Source of the DNA: Candidatus Fimadaptatus faecigallinarum
GTDB taxonomy: Bacteria > Bacillota > Clostridia > Christensenellales > Aristaeellaceae
Assembly (NCBI GenBank): GCA_018714445.1
Contig: DVNK01000005.1
Location: 1-64,000 of the forward strand
Length of the DNA: 64,000 nucleotides
Direction: 5' to 3'
The translations under genes were made by a program, and so were the position numbers. Below, piece by piece: positions 8,830-17,535 of the stretch. The notes under the pieces were generated by a model. It searched no databases, was not told the DNA's origin, and was given only the letters and a program-made list of their open reading frames with translations. The first letter of the stretch is position 1, and each line of letters opens with the position of its first letter.

Positions 8830-9912
8830 TTAATCGATTATGACCTGCTGGCCCTCGGTGAGGCCCTGCACGACCCACGTATCGCCGGCGGTATTGTGTC
8901 CCGATACGATGATGCGCTTTTGCACCATATCGCCATCGAGTATCGACACATAGCTCTTGCCGCCATCAAACGTTATAGCGGTGCGCGGTATCATAAGCAC
9001 GTCGTTCAGCTCAATGCTGTTACCGGTAACTGTGATGTTCTTCAACCCGTTTTCGTCCGGCTCGCCGTACAGCTCTACCAGGGCGTAGCTTATCTTGTCC
9101 TCGTTGGGCAGTATGTTGGCCGCCGCGATTATCCGTCCATCGATGTACTCCTTGTTGTTGCGCGGGCCCAGCCCCACGCTCACGCGCATGCCGTACCGGA
9201 AATTGCCCGACGAGTTGTCCAGCCCTATCACATATCGCGCCTGCGACTGCAGCGTGACCAGCGTCTCGCCCGCATAGATCGTATCGCCTTCGCTCTTGGT
9301 CGTCAACCAGGTGATAACGCCGTCAAACGGCGCCACCAGCTCGGTGTCGGCATAGAACTCTGTCAGCTCGTCGATCTGCTCGCGCTGCTCGTCAAGACTG
9401 TGCTCGGTCTCGAACACGTATCGCTCGTAGTCCAGCTGCGCGCGCTGCAACTCCAGCTGCCCCAACTGCGCCTGATATGTATCGGTCTGCGCGGCAAGCT
9501 GTGTGCGCAGCACTTCGATTTGATCCATGCGCTCGCGCTTGCCGTCCTCAAAGCTCTGCTTTGCGCGCTCCAGCTCCAGCTCCATGCGCTCCAGCTCCGC
9601 GCGCGAGCCCTCCTTTTCGTACGTGGCTATCACATCGCCAGCCTTGACCTGGCCATTGCGTATCACGTTCAGCCCGCGCAGCCGCGCGCTGCCCTCCTCC
9701 ATGGACAGGTTCTGCTCTACGACAAACACCTGATACCCCGACGCTGTGACCTCCTTGGTGTAGTCGCCATAGGTTATCGTAACGGTGTCATAATTGGCCG
9801 ACTCGGGCACCAGCAGCGTGTCGTCTATCAGGTCGTCGGCCCGCGCGACCGCGCTCAACGCAGTCAACGCCAACCCCAGCGCCAACATGCGCCTCAGCTT
9901 ATTCCTTGACAT
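8830..9912 (-). CDS. Membrane-fusion (HlyD/RND-type) adaptor protein, third of three
   Basis: A 360-residue secreted or membrane-anchored adaptor. A signal-like N-terminus (LALGLALTALSAVARA, cleavage likely after ARA) is followed by a half-lipoyl/barrel segment and a long coiled-coil hairpin (about 105-195, rich in E, R, L and Q). The returning lipoyl half contains ELVAPFDGVITWL, and the C-terminal membrane-proximal domain contains DVLMIPRTAI and ends VVQGLTEGQQVII. These are the standard landmarks of periplasmic adaptor subunits. It lies in an operon with two other adaptors, and its start overlaps the upstream adaptor gene by 14 bases. Confidence 0.88.
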   Translation of the reverse strand: MSRNKLRRMLALGLALTALSAVARADDLIDDTLLVPESANYDTVTITYGDYTKEVTASGYQVFVVEQNLSMEEGSARLRGLNVIRNGQVKAGDVIATYEKEGSRAELERMELELERAKQSFEDGKRERMDQIEVLRTQLAAQTDTYQAQLGQLELQRAQLDYERYVFETEHSLDEQREQIDELTEFYADTELVAPFDGVITWLTTKSEGDTIYAGETLVTLQSQARYVIGLDNSSGNFRYGMRVSVGLGPRNNKEYIDGRIIAAANILPNEDKISYALVELYGEPDENGLKNITVTGNSIELNDVLMIPRTAITFDGGKSYVSILDGDMVQKRIIVSGHNTAGDTWVVQGLTEGQQVIID

Positions 9913-10996
9913 ATACGTAGTCGCCCTCCTCCAGCCCCTCGGTTATCTCGACCAGCGTAGTGGTCGATTGACCGGTCGTGACTTCAGTGCGCACGCGCGT
10001 ATCGCCTTCCATCTTGTATACGTAGCGCCCCTCGCTGTCGGTGTACAGCGCATTGGCCGGCACGACCAGCGCGTCCTCAACCAGCCCCGTCTTCATGAAT
10101 ACCGCCGCGTACTGCCCGCTCTCTATGCCGTCCAGCACCACTCCGTCCGCAAAGTCAAAACCCGTGCGCAGCTCACCGCCCGCCAGCGCGATGGCTACAT
10201 ACTCGCGCCAGTCAAACTCCTGCGGCGTTATGTCGTAGTTGGCGCCGCCTATGCGCGCATATAGCTGATTGGCGATAGCCAGCGAGCTCTCGCTGATGTA
10301 GGCGCTGTCTATGTAAAGGCGCGTGTCGTCGGCTATATAGTACACCACGTCGTACGCCTTTATCTGATCTCCCTTTTGCAGCAATTCCATGTAGACCAGC
10401 CGCCCGTCAAACGGCGCCACGATCTCATTGTTGCCCAGCTCTTCGTTTACGCTGTCCAGCTGGCGCTGCAGCGACGCTATCTCGAACTCGGCCAGCTCGC
10501 GCTGCTGTTGCTGACCGAGCCGCAATATGTCCACATCCGCGGCCTTCAGCTCGACCTGCTGCTGCGTGACCTCGCCCGACGCCACGCCCGCGCGCAACTG
10601 CTCCAGCTCCAATTGGGCCATGCTCAGCTCCAGCTGATCGTCGCGCTGATCGAACTCCAGCTCGGTCGTGAGGTAGTCAATCTGCGCGCTCAGCTCCTCT
10701 GCACGCTCTATCAGGTCATCCTGATTGAGCGTGGCCAGCACATCGCCCTTGTGCACGACGTCGCCAGCCAGCGCGTTTATGCTATCGATCTCGCCGTCCA
10801 CCGTGAACGACAGCTCCTCGACGTAGGGCGCGACGGTCGCGTCATAGTACTTGAGCTCGTATATGTCCTGGCGCACTACCTCGGCAGTGTCCAGTTTGAC
10901 GCCGACCGGCTCCAGCAGTTCGGGCGCCTCATCGGCCAGCGCCGCCGGCATAAGCGCAATCAGCGCCGCCATCAGCACCGTAAGTAGCCTTTTCAT
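9899..10996 (-). CDS. Membrane-fusion adaptor protein, second of three
   Basis: A 365-residue adaptor with a signal peptide (MKRLLTVLMAALIALMPAALA). The first lipoyl half is FTVDGEIDSINALAGDVVHKGDVLATL, so the G-D-x-V-x-K-G-x-x-L-A element is present. A long Q/E/L-rich coiled-coil hairpin follows (about 95-190), then NNEIVAPFDGRLVYMEL and the C-terminal domain ending LVEITEGLEEGDYVYV. GGAGG precedes the ATG. It is clearly related to, but not nearly identical with, the adaptors on either side, so this is not a recent duplication. Confidence 0.88.
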   Translation of the reverse strand: MKRLLTVLMAALIALMPAALADEAPELLEPVGVKLDTAEVVRQDIYELKYYDATVAPYVEELSFTVDGEIDSINALAGDVVHKGDVLATLNQDDLIERAEELSAQIDYLTTELEFDQRDDQLELSMAQLELEQLRAGVASGEVTQQQVELKAADVDILRLGQQQQRELAEFEIASLQRQLDSVNEELGNNEIVAPFDGRLVYMELLQKGDQIKAYDVVYYIADDTRLYIDSAYISESSLAIANQLYARIGGANYDITPQEFDWREYVAIALAGGELRTGFDFADGVVLDGIESGQYAAVFMKTGLVEDALVVPANALYTDSEGRYVYKMEGDTRVRTEVTTGQSTTTLVEITEGLEEGDYVYVKE

Positions 10997-11010
10997 ATGC
11001 GCTCCTCCGT

Positions 11011-12108
11011 TTAAGAAAGTATAATCTCGTCGCCCTCGTCAAGCCCGGAGAGTATCTCGGTGAGCTTGCCGGTCTCCAATCCTACCTCGACTTCCTGCAT
11101 GCGCCGCATGCCCTGCTCATCTATATAGTACACAAACGACCTGCCCTCGGCAGAGCTTATCGCATCGGCCGACACATACAGCACATCCTCGCGCGTGTCA
11201 AGCGTCAGCGTCAGCGTGCCGCGGTCGCCCGACTCCAGGTCCACCGCCGGTTCAAGCAGCTTGAGGAACACCGTACGCTTCTCGCCGTTGGGTTCGGGTT
11301 CGGCTATGCCCAGCTCGGCCGCCGTCACGACCTGGGCCGGATAGACCACCTTGCTGCACGTTATGTCGAATGTATCGCCGGGATGCAGGAAGTCGTAATA
11401 CTCGGTCTCAACGGAGAACATCGACGACTCGGTGTCCGACAGCTTTATGAACGTCGCATTCTCGGTCGACGTGTCGCCATCGTCGTACGTGCGCACGTAC
11501 ATAACCGTGCCATCCATGCCGGCCACTATCTGGCGCTGGTCGCGCTGCTGCTCGAGCTCGGCCAGCTTGAGCTGCTGGATGTATATCGCATCGTCCTGAG
11601 CCTGCATCTCCTGATCCAGCTGGCGGCGCAGTTCGTCAAGCGTCTGCGCCGACTCAAGTTGCGTCGCGTCCAGCGTGGCCAGATACGCGCTGTGACGCTT
11701 AAGCTGGAGTTGTTGCATGCGTTCCGTCTGCTCGCGCACCAGCTCAAGCCGCGCAAGCTCCGATTCGCAGTTGGCGATTTCATCCTTGAGGCTGCCCATT
11801 TGCAGTTCGGCCAGCAGCGTGCCCGCCGTCACGTAGTCGCCCTTTTGAACGTACACGCCTTCGTAGTACACTCCGCCCACGCCAAAGGAAAGATTCTCCT
11901 CCTTGACCGGCTCATAGCGGCAGTACAGCGACTGCGTCAACGCCAGATCGCCGCGCTTTACGGTAGTCGTTTCGTATTCCTGCTCCTGATAGTCGCGTAT
12001 CACCGGCGCGGAGCGGAACTCCTCCTCCTCCGGCAACATCGAACAGCCCGGCAGACAGAACAGCGCCAGCGGTATCAGCGCGCCCGCTATCACCCGTTTG
12101 GCTTTCAT
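11011..12108 (-). CDS. Membrane-fusion adaptor, lipoprotein form, first gene of the operon
   Basis: A 365-residue adaptor with a lipobox, LPGC, near residues 19-22, so it is likely lipid-anchored to the outer face of the membrane. It has the lipoyl element KGDYVTAGTLLAEL, a coiled-coil hairpin (about 105-200), IVAGMDGTVMYVRTY for the returning lipoyl half, and a C-terminal domain ending LTEILSGLDEGDEII. It is the promoter-proximal gene, with AAGGAG upstream and a good promoter at 12148-12176. A lipoprotein adaptor plus two secreted adaptors around one permease is unusual. Confidence 0.88.
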   Translation of the reverse strand: MKAKRVIAGALIPLALFCLPGCSMLPEEEEFRSAPVIRDYQEQEYETTTVKRGDLALTQSLYCRYEPVKEENLSFGVGGVYYEGVYVQKGDYVTAGTLLAELQMGSLKDEIANCESELARLELVREQTERMQQLQLKRHSAYLATLDATQLESAQTLDELRRQLDQEMQAQDDAIYIQQLKLAELEQQRDQRQIVAGMDGTVMYVRTYDDGDTSTENATFIKLSDTESSMFSVETEYYDFLHPGDTFDITCSKVVYPAQVVTAAELGIAEPEPNGEKRTVFLKLLEPAVDLESGDRGTLTLTLDTREDVLYVSADAISSAEGRSFVYYIDEQGMRRMQEVEVGLETGKLTEILSGLDEGDEIILS

Positions 12109-12147
12109 ACTCGCATTAACTCCTTATGGTCTGGACTTTTGCCACAT

Positions 12148-12176
12148 ATTTTATCACAATGCGCCCCGCCGTACAA
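12148..12176 (-). promoter_or_regulatory. sigma-A promoter of the three-adaptor ABC operon
   Basis: Minus strand: TTGTAC (12171-12176), 17-base spacer, TAAAAT (12148-12153), about 40 bases before the first start codon. Confidence 0.7.
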
Positions 12177-12278
12177 GACAATTCTTTACCTAAACCGTCC
12201 AGATCGAACAAAACGTTTTACATTGACTCGCGCAAATCGCTTTTACGCCCATATTTCGCGCCAATGTTTAATAAACGG

Positions 12279-12307
12279 TTGACAGAATGGCGTGCGTTAT
12301 GTAAAAT
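12279..12307 (+). promoter_or_regulatory. sigma-A promoter of the peptidoglycan-binding protein gene
   Basis: Consensus TTGACA (12279-12284), 17-base spacer and TAAAAT (12302-12307). It is divergent from the ABC operon promoter about 100 bases away. Confidence 0.8.
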
Positions 12308-12338
12308 GCACTTATCCAGATCAGTTGAAAGGAAAGCG

Positions 12339-13802
12339 ATGGCTAATATGAACAGAGGATTGGGTAGCCTGTCGGCCGCGCTGGCTCTGCTGCTGGCGGG
12401 CGGGTCGGCGTGCGCGCAGGCCGCGCTGCCGGGCGCTGAGCCGGCCGCAGACATCCGCACGTTTGAGATATATGAGGCATTCCAGCGCGACGCCACGACC
12501 GACGACTGGAGCCTGACGCCCAACGAGGCTGCCGCCGTGCTCGACGCTGTGGCCAATGATTACGTGCGCGGCTACAATTCATCGGGCACGGTGTTCATGT
12601 GCGTGACGCTGGCCGGCAACGCGCTGGAAGCGAGCGCGCTGCCAACGCTGAACATATACATGTTCGGCAATACCGAAATAGGCGCGACCGCCGCATCGCT
12701 GATGATAGACGGCACGCGCTATGACTTCGAAGTGACCAACGAAGAGGTCGAACTCGACGGCAATCGCGCTGAACTCATGCGCGCGCCGCTGAACGCTGAC
12801 GGTATCGCCATGCTCGACAAACTGGCTGGCGTCGACGAGTTCGCAGTGGTACTGCACGGACCCAAGCGCGCCTACCAAAAGGAAATAGAGCTGGACGGCG
12901 ATTACCGCAATGCGCGCGAAGAAGTGCAGGCCGCTTCGGTAAGCTGCGTGGCACGCGGACTCGAACTGTGGCGCAGCATGGGCGATATGCAGTCGGATGC
13001 ACTGATCGGCCGCTGGGAGCGCGAGACCGGACTCAAGTGCGCCTATTCTGCAACCGAAATAGATTCCGATATCGATATTTCAATAGACATAGATGACGAT
13101 TACGGCCTGCTCAAGGCCGGCACCAGTTCCAGCGCAGTGCGCAAACTGCAACAGCTGCTGTGCGATACGGGCTATATGTACGTCGACCCGACGTCCAGCT
13201 TCAGCACGCAGACCCGCGCCGCGGTCGTGCGCGCACAGCGTGAACTGGGCCTGACGCCCACCGGCAGCGCCGACGCACTGCTCATAAGCCTGCTCGAGTC
13301 GGGCGACGTCCCGCAAACCGGTTCGACTACCGCCGCCGAAACCCAGGAAATCCTCGACGCCGGCACCGGCGAGATAGCCGCCGACGCAGGCGCAACCTAT
13401 GAAGTCGCAAACGCGGTGCGGCTGCGGCTGGACGAGTACCGCTTCGCGGCGCGCATATCCCCCAGCGAGGGCGACGGCACGACTTCGATAACCGTAAGCA
13501 ACGACGACAACGTATTCATAGTGTTCGAGGGCGAAGTACAGAGCCTGGCCCCGTCTCAGACCGACCTGGCATGGGACTATTCGGCCGCGTTGACGCTCGA
13601 CGGCCGGTATACCTATGAGTGCACGCTGACCACTGAGCGCGACGGCGGCACGGCATTCGGTTCAACGCTGCTGCCATTGGGCGGCGGGCGGTTCATAGCG
13701 TACGCTGAGGTGCCTGCGGCGCTGGCTGGTCAGACCGGCGACTGGACGCTCGCGCTGACATTCGGCGAGACCACGCTCAACTACGTGGCCGGCAATGAGT
13801 GA
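12339..13802 (+). CDS. Secreted protein with a peptidoglycan-binding (PG_binding_1) domain
   Basis: A 487-residue exported protein. The signal peptide LSAALALLLAGGSACAQA suggests cleavage after AQA; its Cys is not in a good lipobox. Residues about 254-323 form a peptidoglycan-binding repeat: LLKAGTSSSAVRKLQQLL, then FSTQTRAAVVRAQRELGL and DALLISLL. The flanking regions (about 30-250 and 330-487) have no domain I recognise. The C-terminal part looks like a beta-rich module. GAAAGGA before the ATG at 12339 and the promoter at 12279 fix the start, so the open frame upstream to 12126 is not coding. It may be a cell-wall associated partner of the divergent exporter, but nothing proves a functional link. 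Confidence 0.75.
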   Translation: MANMNRGLGSLSAALALLLAGGSACAQAALPGAEPAADIRTFEIYEAFQRDATTDDWSLTPNEAAAVLDAVANDYVRGYNSSGTVFMCVTLAGNALEASALPTLNIYMFGNTEIGATAASLMIDGTRYDFEVTNEEVELDGNRAELMRAPLNADGIAMLDKLAGVDEFAVVLHGPKRAYQKEIELDGDYRNAREEVQAASVSCVARGLELWRSMGDMQSDALIGRWERETGLKCAYSATEIDSDIDISIDIDDDYGLLKAGTSSSAVRKLQQLLCDTGYMYVDPTSSFSTQTRAAVVRAQRELGLTPTGSADALLISLLESGDVPQTGSTTAAETQEILDAGTGEIAADAGATYEVANAVRLRLDEYRFAARISPSEGDGTTSITVSNDDNVFIVFEGEVQSLAPSQTDLAWDYSAALTLDGRYTYECTLTTERDGGTAFGSTLLPLGGGRFIAYAEVPAALAGQTGDWTLALTFGETTLNYVAGNE

Positions 13803-13834
13803 CGGCATCGGCGCCAATTAAGCAACATACATTG

Positions 13835-13865
13835 CGGAGCGGCCCTCCTGACTGCGGGCCGCTCC
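13835..13865 (+). terminator. Terminator-like hairpin after the peptidoglycan-binding protein gene
   Basis: An 11-base perfect stem (CGGAGCGGCCC with its complement) closes a nine-base loop 32 bases after the stop. There is no T-run, so it may be weak or act by another route. Confidence 0.5.
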
Positions 13866-14056
13866 GTCGCATATAGCTATCGCCCGCATGGCGGTCAAGC
13901 CCATTTGCACGCCAAATTGCGTCAATCCCCAATCGTGCGCATAGAGAACTGCCGGTTTTACTCAGCGCATTGCATACGCCGTTAAATGCTCATTGCATAT
14001 ATCCTGGCCATATCCAGGCGCAAAGCTCGCACAGATTCCATAAAGGAGGCGCCGCC

Positions 14057-14503
14057 ATGTTCACATTTCTGGACACAAGCGACCTGAGAAGCGACGAGAT
14101 TTACCTCAGGCTCTCAAATACCAGCGAGGCGATACCCGAAAGGGATTTCGTGCCCTCATACACATTCGACATCTGCCTGCCCGACGGCACCGCGATAGGC
14201 GGGTGCAATCTGCGCATCGGCCACAACGCCCGAACCTACGTCGGCGGCAATATCGGCTATCACATAGACGAACCCTATCGCGGCCACCGGTACGCCGCTA
14301 AAGCCTGCAAGCTGCTGTTCGAGCTGGCCCGCAGGCACGGCATGGATCACATGTTCATAACCTGCGTACCCGACAACGCCGCCTCGGCCCGCACATGCGA
14401 GCTGGCGGGCGGACAGTTCGTCGAGATAGCTCCAATACCCGAGGACGATGACATGTACTTACAGGGCAAGCGTCAGGTTAAGGTATACCGCTTTGAACTG
14501 TGA
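14057..14503 (+). CDS. GNAT family N-acetyltransferase (RimJ/RimL-like)
   Basis: A 148-residue acetyltransferase of the RimJ/RimL subgroup. It has IGGCNLRIGH, then NIGYHIDEPYRGHRYAAKACKLL, which contains the acetyl-CoA loop, and VPDNAASARTCELAGGQFVE, the usual motif B of this group. Many such proteins acetylate N-terminal amines or small molecules, but the target is unknown. AAAGGAGG precedes the ATG at 14057; an upstream frame from 13970 lacks any such signal. A strong hairpin follows at 14517-14548. Confidence 0.85.
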   Translation: MFTFLDTSDLRSDEIYLRLSNTSEAIPERDFVPSYTFDICLPDGTAIGGCNLRIGHNARTYVGGNIGYHIDEPYRGHRYAAKACKLLFELARRHGMDHMFITCVPDNAASARTCELAGGQFVEIAPIPEDDDMYLQGKRQVKVYRFEL

Positions 14504-14516
14504 CGCGCAAACTCTG

Positions 14517-14548
14517 CGGGGCGGCTCACGCTGCGGTGAGCCGCCCCG
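14517..14548 (+). terminator. Hairpin terminator after the RimJ-like gene
   Basis: A 13-base perfect stem (CGGGGCGGCTCAC and its complement) has a six-base loop, 13 bases after the stop codon. There is no T-run. Confidence 0.55.
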
Positions 14549-14569
14549 TCTGTCGCGATCGGTCGCGCG

Positions 14570-15093
14570 CTGCTAAAGCCGGCTGACATCACATGCGCGG
14601 CATTCTGCAGCCTGGCTTGTCAACGACCGCATCCGCACGTAGTTGCCTTAACACGCGTGGCATTCTGTGCTGCCGGAAGCAAGTATTGTGCGGGTGACAA
14701 ACGGCTGACCTCACTTACTTAGCATTCAGCAGTCCCGACTCGTCACTACCTGCACCCGCGCGCATCTGCCTTAACACGCGCGGCATTCTGCGCTGATGGG
14801 CGCAAGCCCTGTGCATGTGCCAACTGTTAGCCCCTCACGCATGGCATTCAGCAGCTCCGAATCGTCACCACACGCATCCGCGCATAGTTGCCTTAACACG
14901 CGCGGCATTCTGCGCTGCTTGGCGCAAGCATTGTGCGGGTGACAAACGGCTGACCTCACTTGCGTGGCATTCAGCAGCCCCGACTCGTCACTACCCGCAC
15001 CCGCGCATAGCTGCCTTAACACGCGTGGCATTCTGCGCTGGTGGGCGTAAACCATGTGCAGGTGACAACCGTTTGCCCTCACACTTGGCATTC
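14570..15093. repeat. Higher-order tandem array: about 61-bp half-units paired into a 123-bp unit
   Basis: GGCATTC (once AGCATTC) recurs at 14599, 14659, 14721, 14782, 14843, 14904, 14966, 15027 and 15087, which is every 60-62 bases. CCTTAACACGCG recurs only in every second half-unit, at 14646, 14769, 14891 and 15014, giving a period of 122-123. So A and B half-units alternate, in about four double units. The array lies between the convergent RimJ-like and SSB-like genes. Frames open across it (14771-15091 minus, 14815-15114 plus) have no ribosome binding site and are taken as by-products. Confidence 0.9.
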
Positions 15094-15289
15094 AGACATT
15101 TGATGCGAACATGATCGCACAACCCGAACCCGCTCAACCGTACCACCGCGGGCCGTTGTTACGGTGCCCTTGACAGACAAAACCACATCATAAGCCTTCG
15201 CAGAATTGGCCTGTTCAATAAACGCACTCCGAAATAATACCGCATAATACTGCGCCAATAAAAGCGCGCCGGATAGGCCTGCGCCATGC

Positions 15290-15319
15290 AAAAAAGGCGA
15301 CCCGCTCAAGCGAATCGCC
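15290..15319 (-). terminator. Intrinsic terminator of the SSB-like gene
   Basis: On the minus strand a 10-base stem (GGCGATTCGC with GCGGGTCGCC, two G-U pairs) with loop TTGA is followed by TTTTTT (15290-15295). It lies about 35 bases after the stop codon. Confidence 0.85.
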
Positions 15320-15352
15320 CCGGATAAGCGCTCTCCTGCCCGAGCGCCGCGC

Positions 15353-16006
15353 TCACTGCGCCTCATCAAGCACCGTCTGCGCCTCGGCCTCTTCGACCGG
15401 CGCCGTCTCATCCTCCAGCCAAAATACCGATATTTCATATACTTGCCGCTTTTGCGACGTGCCGTCGGGCAGTTGCTTGTCGTACTGCCGCGACTGCAGC
15501 CGACCTTTTATGTGCAGTTTGCAACCCACTTTGAGCTGGGACACATGCCGCGCCGTGCGGCCCCAGGTGATCGAGGGTATATAATCGCTCTTGCCAAACG
15601 AGCGGTTCACAGCCAGCATCATGTCGCATATCTCACGCCCAAATGGCGTCGTCCTGAAGATCGGTTGTTTGCATATCGTGCCATGCAGCTCGACCTGATT
15701 GTGGTTTTCGGTCAGCTCGGCCACCTCCAGATGCTGCACAAATACTGTGACCACCAGCCGCCCCACGCCTTCCACCATGCGGTTATACGTGCGCACCTGA
15801 CCGTCGAGCGATATCGCAGTGCCGGGCTTGATCTCGGCATCCAGCAGTCGTTCCGATACCGTCAGCGGCAGATAGTCCGGCACGCCGGACAGCCTGTCCA
15901 CCTTCAGCATGCACGTATAGAACATCTCGCCCATCACCTGATGATCCGGCACCGGCTTATCCTCCAGCACACCCGAAAGCACTATATGATTGTTGTCCCG
16001 ATCCAT
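15353..16006 (-). CDS. Single-stranded DNA-binding protein-like, two OB domains
   Basis: A 217-residue protein with two successive OB-fold/SSB-like modules, about 4-95 and 99-198. Each starts with a short strand of the N-x-V/I-x-L-x-G type (NNHIVLSGVLEDKP and NHNQVELHGTICKQP). The second has the SSB-like FGREICDMMLAVNRSFGKSDYIP and WGRTARHVSQLKVG. The C-terminus (EEAEAQTVLDEAQ) is acidic but lacks the DIPF-type tip of a classical bacterial SSB. It may be an accessory SSB rather than the replicative one. AGGAGGA precedes the ATG. Confidence 0.75.
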   Translation of the reverse strand: MDRDNNHIVLSGVLEDKPVPDHQVMGEMFYTCMLKVDRLSGVPDYLPLTVSERLLDAEIKPGTAISLDGQVRTYNRMVEGVGRLVVTVFVQHLEVAELTENHNQVELHGTICKQPIFRTTPFGREICDMMLAVNRSFGKSDYIPSITWGRTARHVSQLKVGCKLHIKGRLQSRQYDKQLPDGTSQKRQVYEISVFWLEDETAPVEEAEAQTVLDEAQ

Positions 16007-16166
16007 AACTGAGTCCTCCTAACGCGGGCCATCGCTTATGTTCCCCGCCTGTTTATTCTCGGGCGCCTACGCCCGGCCCAAGTTCCGCTCTCGACCGGCG
16101 CATGCCAGTCCCCCGAATAACCCCGGCGCATATTGCGCCCGCCCGCCTGCCTCGACGCGGAGCGCA

Positions 16167-16940
16167 TCATACCAGATGCGCACCGCGTCCCATAAGTTCC
16201 GACACCGTACCGGGCTTGAGTCTTCGCGCCAGCATGTCGTCCAACGCCGCACCCAGCACCTCCCCCAGCGCCGCGTCGCTCAAACCCATCAGCACTATGT
16301 CGCCACTGCGCGCCGAATCCAGCGCCGCGCTCAGATTCGCCGGGCTCAGCGACTGCGCGTCCACGCTCCATGTGACCGCAATCTGGCCCTGCTGCCGCAC
16401 GCGCCTGAGCAACCGCAGATCCCAGTCGCCGTACGGCGGCCGAAAATACCGCGGCATCCCACCGGCCAGTTCCCAGATCCGTGCGCTGACCCCGGTTATC
16501 TCGGCATCCAGCGCGCCATCGTCCATGCCGACCATGCGGCTGTGCGTGACCGAATGGCCGCCCAACTCGTGTCCGGCTTCGACTATCAGGCGCGCGCTGT
16601 CCGGGTTCTCGTCTATCCAGTATCCGGTCAGGAAAAACGTCGCGCGCAGTTGACGCGCCTCCAGCTCGTTCAGCACCAGCTCCGTCAGATCCTCACCCCA
16701 GCCCGAATCGAACGTGAGCGCTATGCGGCCGTCGTCGCGCCGCACTCGACTGACCGGCGCGCGCGCGTCCCACTGTGCCGCAAACGAGAGTATCGCCACA
16801 TCGCCGCGCAACGCCATAAGCGCCGCTATCGCCAGCGCCAGTGCCGACACAGCGACGCGCATCGCCAGCCTGCCCTTCGCCGCTCGCACCCCCAGTCCCC
16901 GGATATTTTCGGACACGATATTTATATGCTCGCGCCACAT
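16167..16940 (-). CDS. Polysaccharide deacetylase family protein, PdaB-like, with altered active site
   Basis: A 257-residue NodB-homology protein with one N-terminal membrane segment (about 27-50). Motif 1 is ALTFDSGWGED (74-84), similar to the TFDxSWGD version of the sporulation protein PdaB, in which the second metal Asp is absent. Motif 2 is GGHSVTH with both metal His (129, 133). Motif 3 is FRPPYGDWD (about 166-174). The last motif, normally Leu-His in I-I-L-L-H, reads DIVLMGLSD, so the usual catalytic His is missing. Deacetylase activity is therefore doubtful. The start at 16940 has only a weak ribosome binding site. The ATG at 16862, preceded by AAGGGCAGG, would give a cleaner signal-anchor and is a real alternative. 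Confidence 0.8.
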   Translation of the reverse strand: MWREHINIVSENIRGLGVRAAKGRLAMRVAVSALALAIAALMALRGDVAILSFAAQWDARAPVSRVRRDDGRIALTFDSGWGEDLTELVLNELEARQLRATFFLTGYWIDENPDSARLIVEAGHELGGHSVTHSRMVGMDDGALDAEITGVSARIWELAGGMPRYFRPPYGDWDLRLLRRVRQQGQIAVTWSVDAQSLSPANLSAALDSARSGDIVLMGLSDAALGEVLGAALDDMLARRLKPGTVSELMGRGAHLV

Positions 16941-16971
16941 GTTTTATGTATTCATCCACTGCATATTTTCA

Positions 16972-17014
16972 AAAAAAGCTGCGCCCGGCCGTGCCACAGC
17001 CGGATGCAGCTGAA
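16972..17014 (-). terminator. Intrinsic terminator just upstream of the PdaB-like gene (possible leader attenuator)
   Basis: On the minus strand AGCTGC-A-TCCGGC pairs with GCCGGG-C-GCAGCT around a nine-base loop and is followed by TTTTTTT (16972-16978). It lies only about 32 bases before the deacetylase start and about 770 bases after ribulokinase. A TATAAT on the minus strand lies just upstream at 17024-17029, so a very short leader transcript could end here. Confidence 0.65.
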
Positions 17015-17535
17015 TTTCTTCATTATATTATGTCAAATGTGTACAGTTGAATCGGCAGCATTCGCCACTCGCGACAGTATGGCCACGTTGAGCACATGAC
17101 AGGTATATTTATTATTCACCCGTTCCGAACGTTTCATTGATATGTATAACGACACTTAAAATTCCGGCTGAATGCTCTGGTGCATGCCCACCCAAAGCGC
17201 CAAAGTTTAAATGTGGTCTCCAGCAAATACACGACCGCTGCCGGCAGCCGCAGCATCCCAAATTATGCAGCATCGCGGAAAACTGACATCTTGACCCGCC
17301 CCAGTCCAAACAGCCAATACGAAGTGCCATGAAGGCCGCATGGCACGCAGGTAAAACCCGTAGGCCGCAAAATCACCGACAGCCGCGGAATGCGACCGCG
17401 ATCTGCCCGGCTTCATGCGAATATAGCCCGGCAAGCGCTCAATTTAAAAATCGGCCTTACTATTGCACGCGCTGTCAGCGGCGTGCCTCACGGCTAATAC
17501 ATGCCATATAAACGATGTTTCACTCACCAAATCAG
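17015..17535. other. Intergenic stretch, mostly without recognised content
   Basis: About 520 bases between the terminator at 16972 and the repeat array at 17536. GC is lower than in the genes. A minus-strand TATAAT at 17024-17029, overlapped upstream by CATTTGACATAA, is the only promoter-like element. I see no convincing reading frame, tRNA or riboswitch. Confidence 0.4.

Noticed and set aside
5698-9909. A 1403-codon open frame on the plus strand, opposite the ABC operon
   Set aside because: It is antisense to four clear genes with domains, has no ribosome binding site, and its Arg/His/Tyr-rich product is the usual shadow of GC-rich coding DNA.
14771-15114. Open frames on both strands inside the 123-bp array
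   Set aside because: They run only through the repeats, have no ribosome binding site, and no domain is visible.
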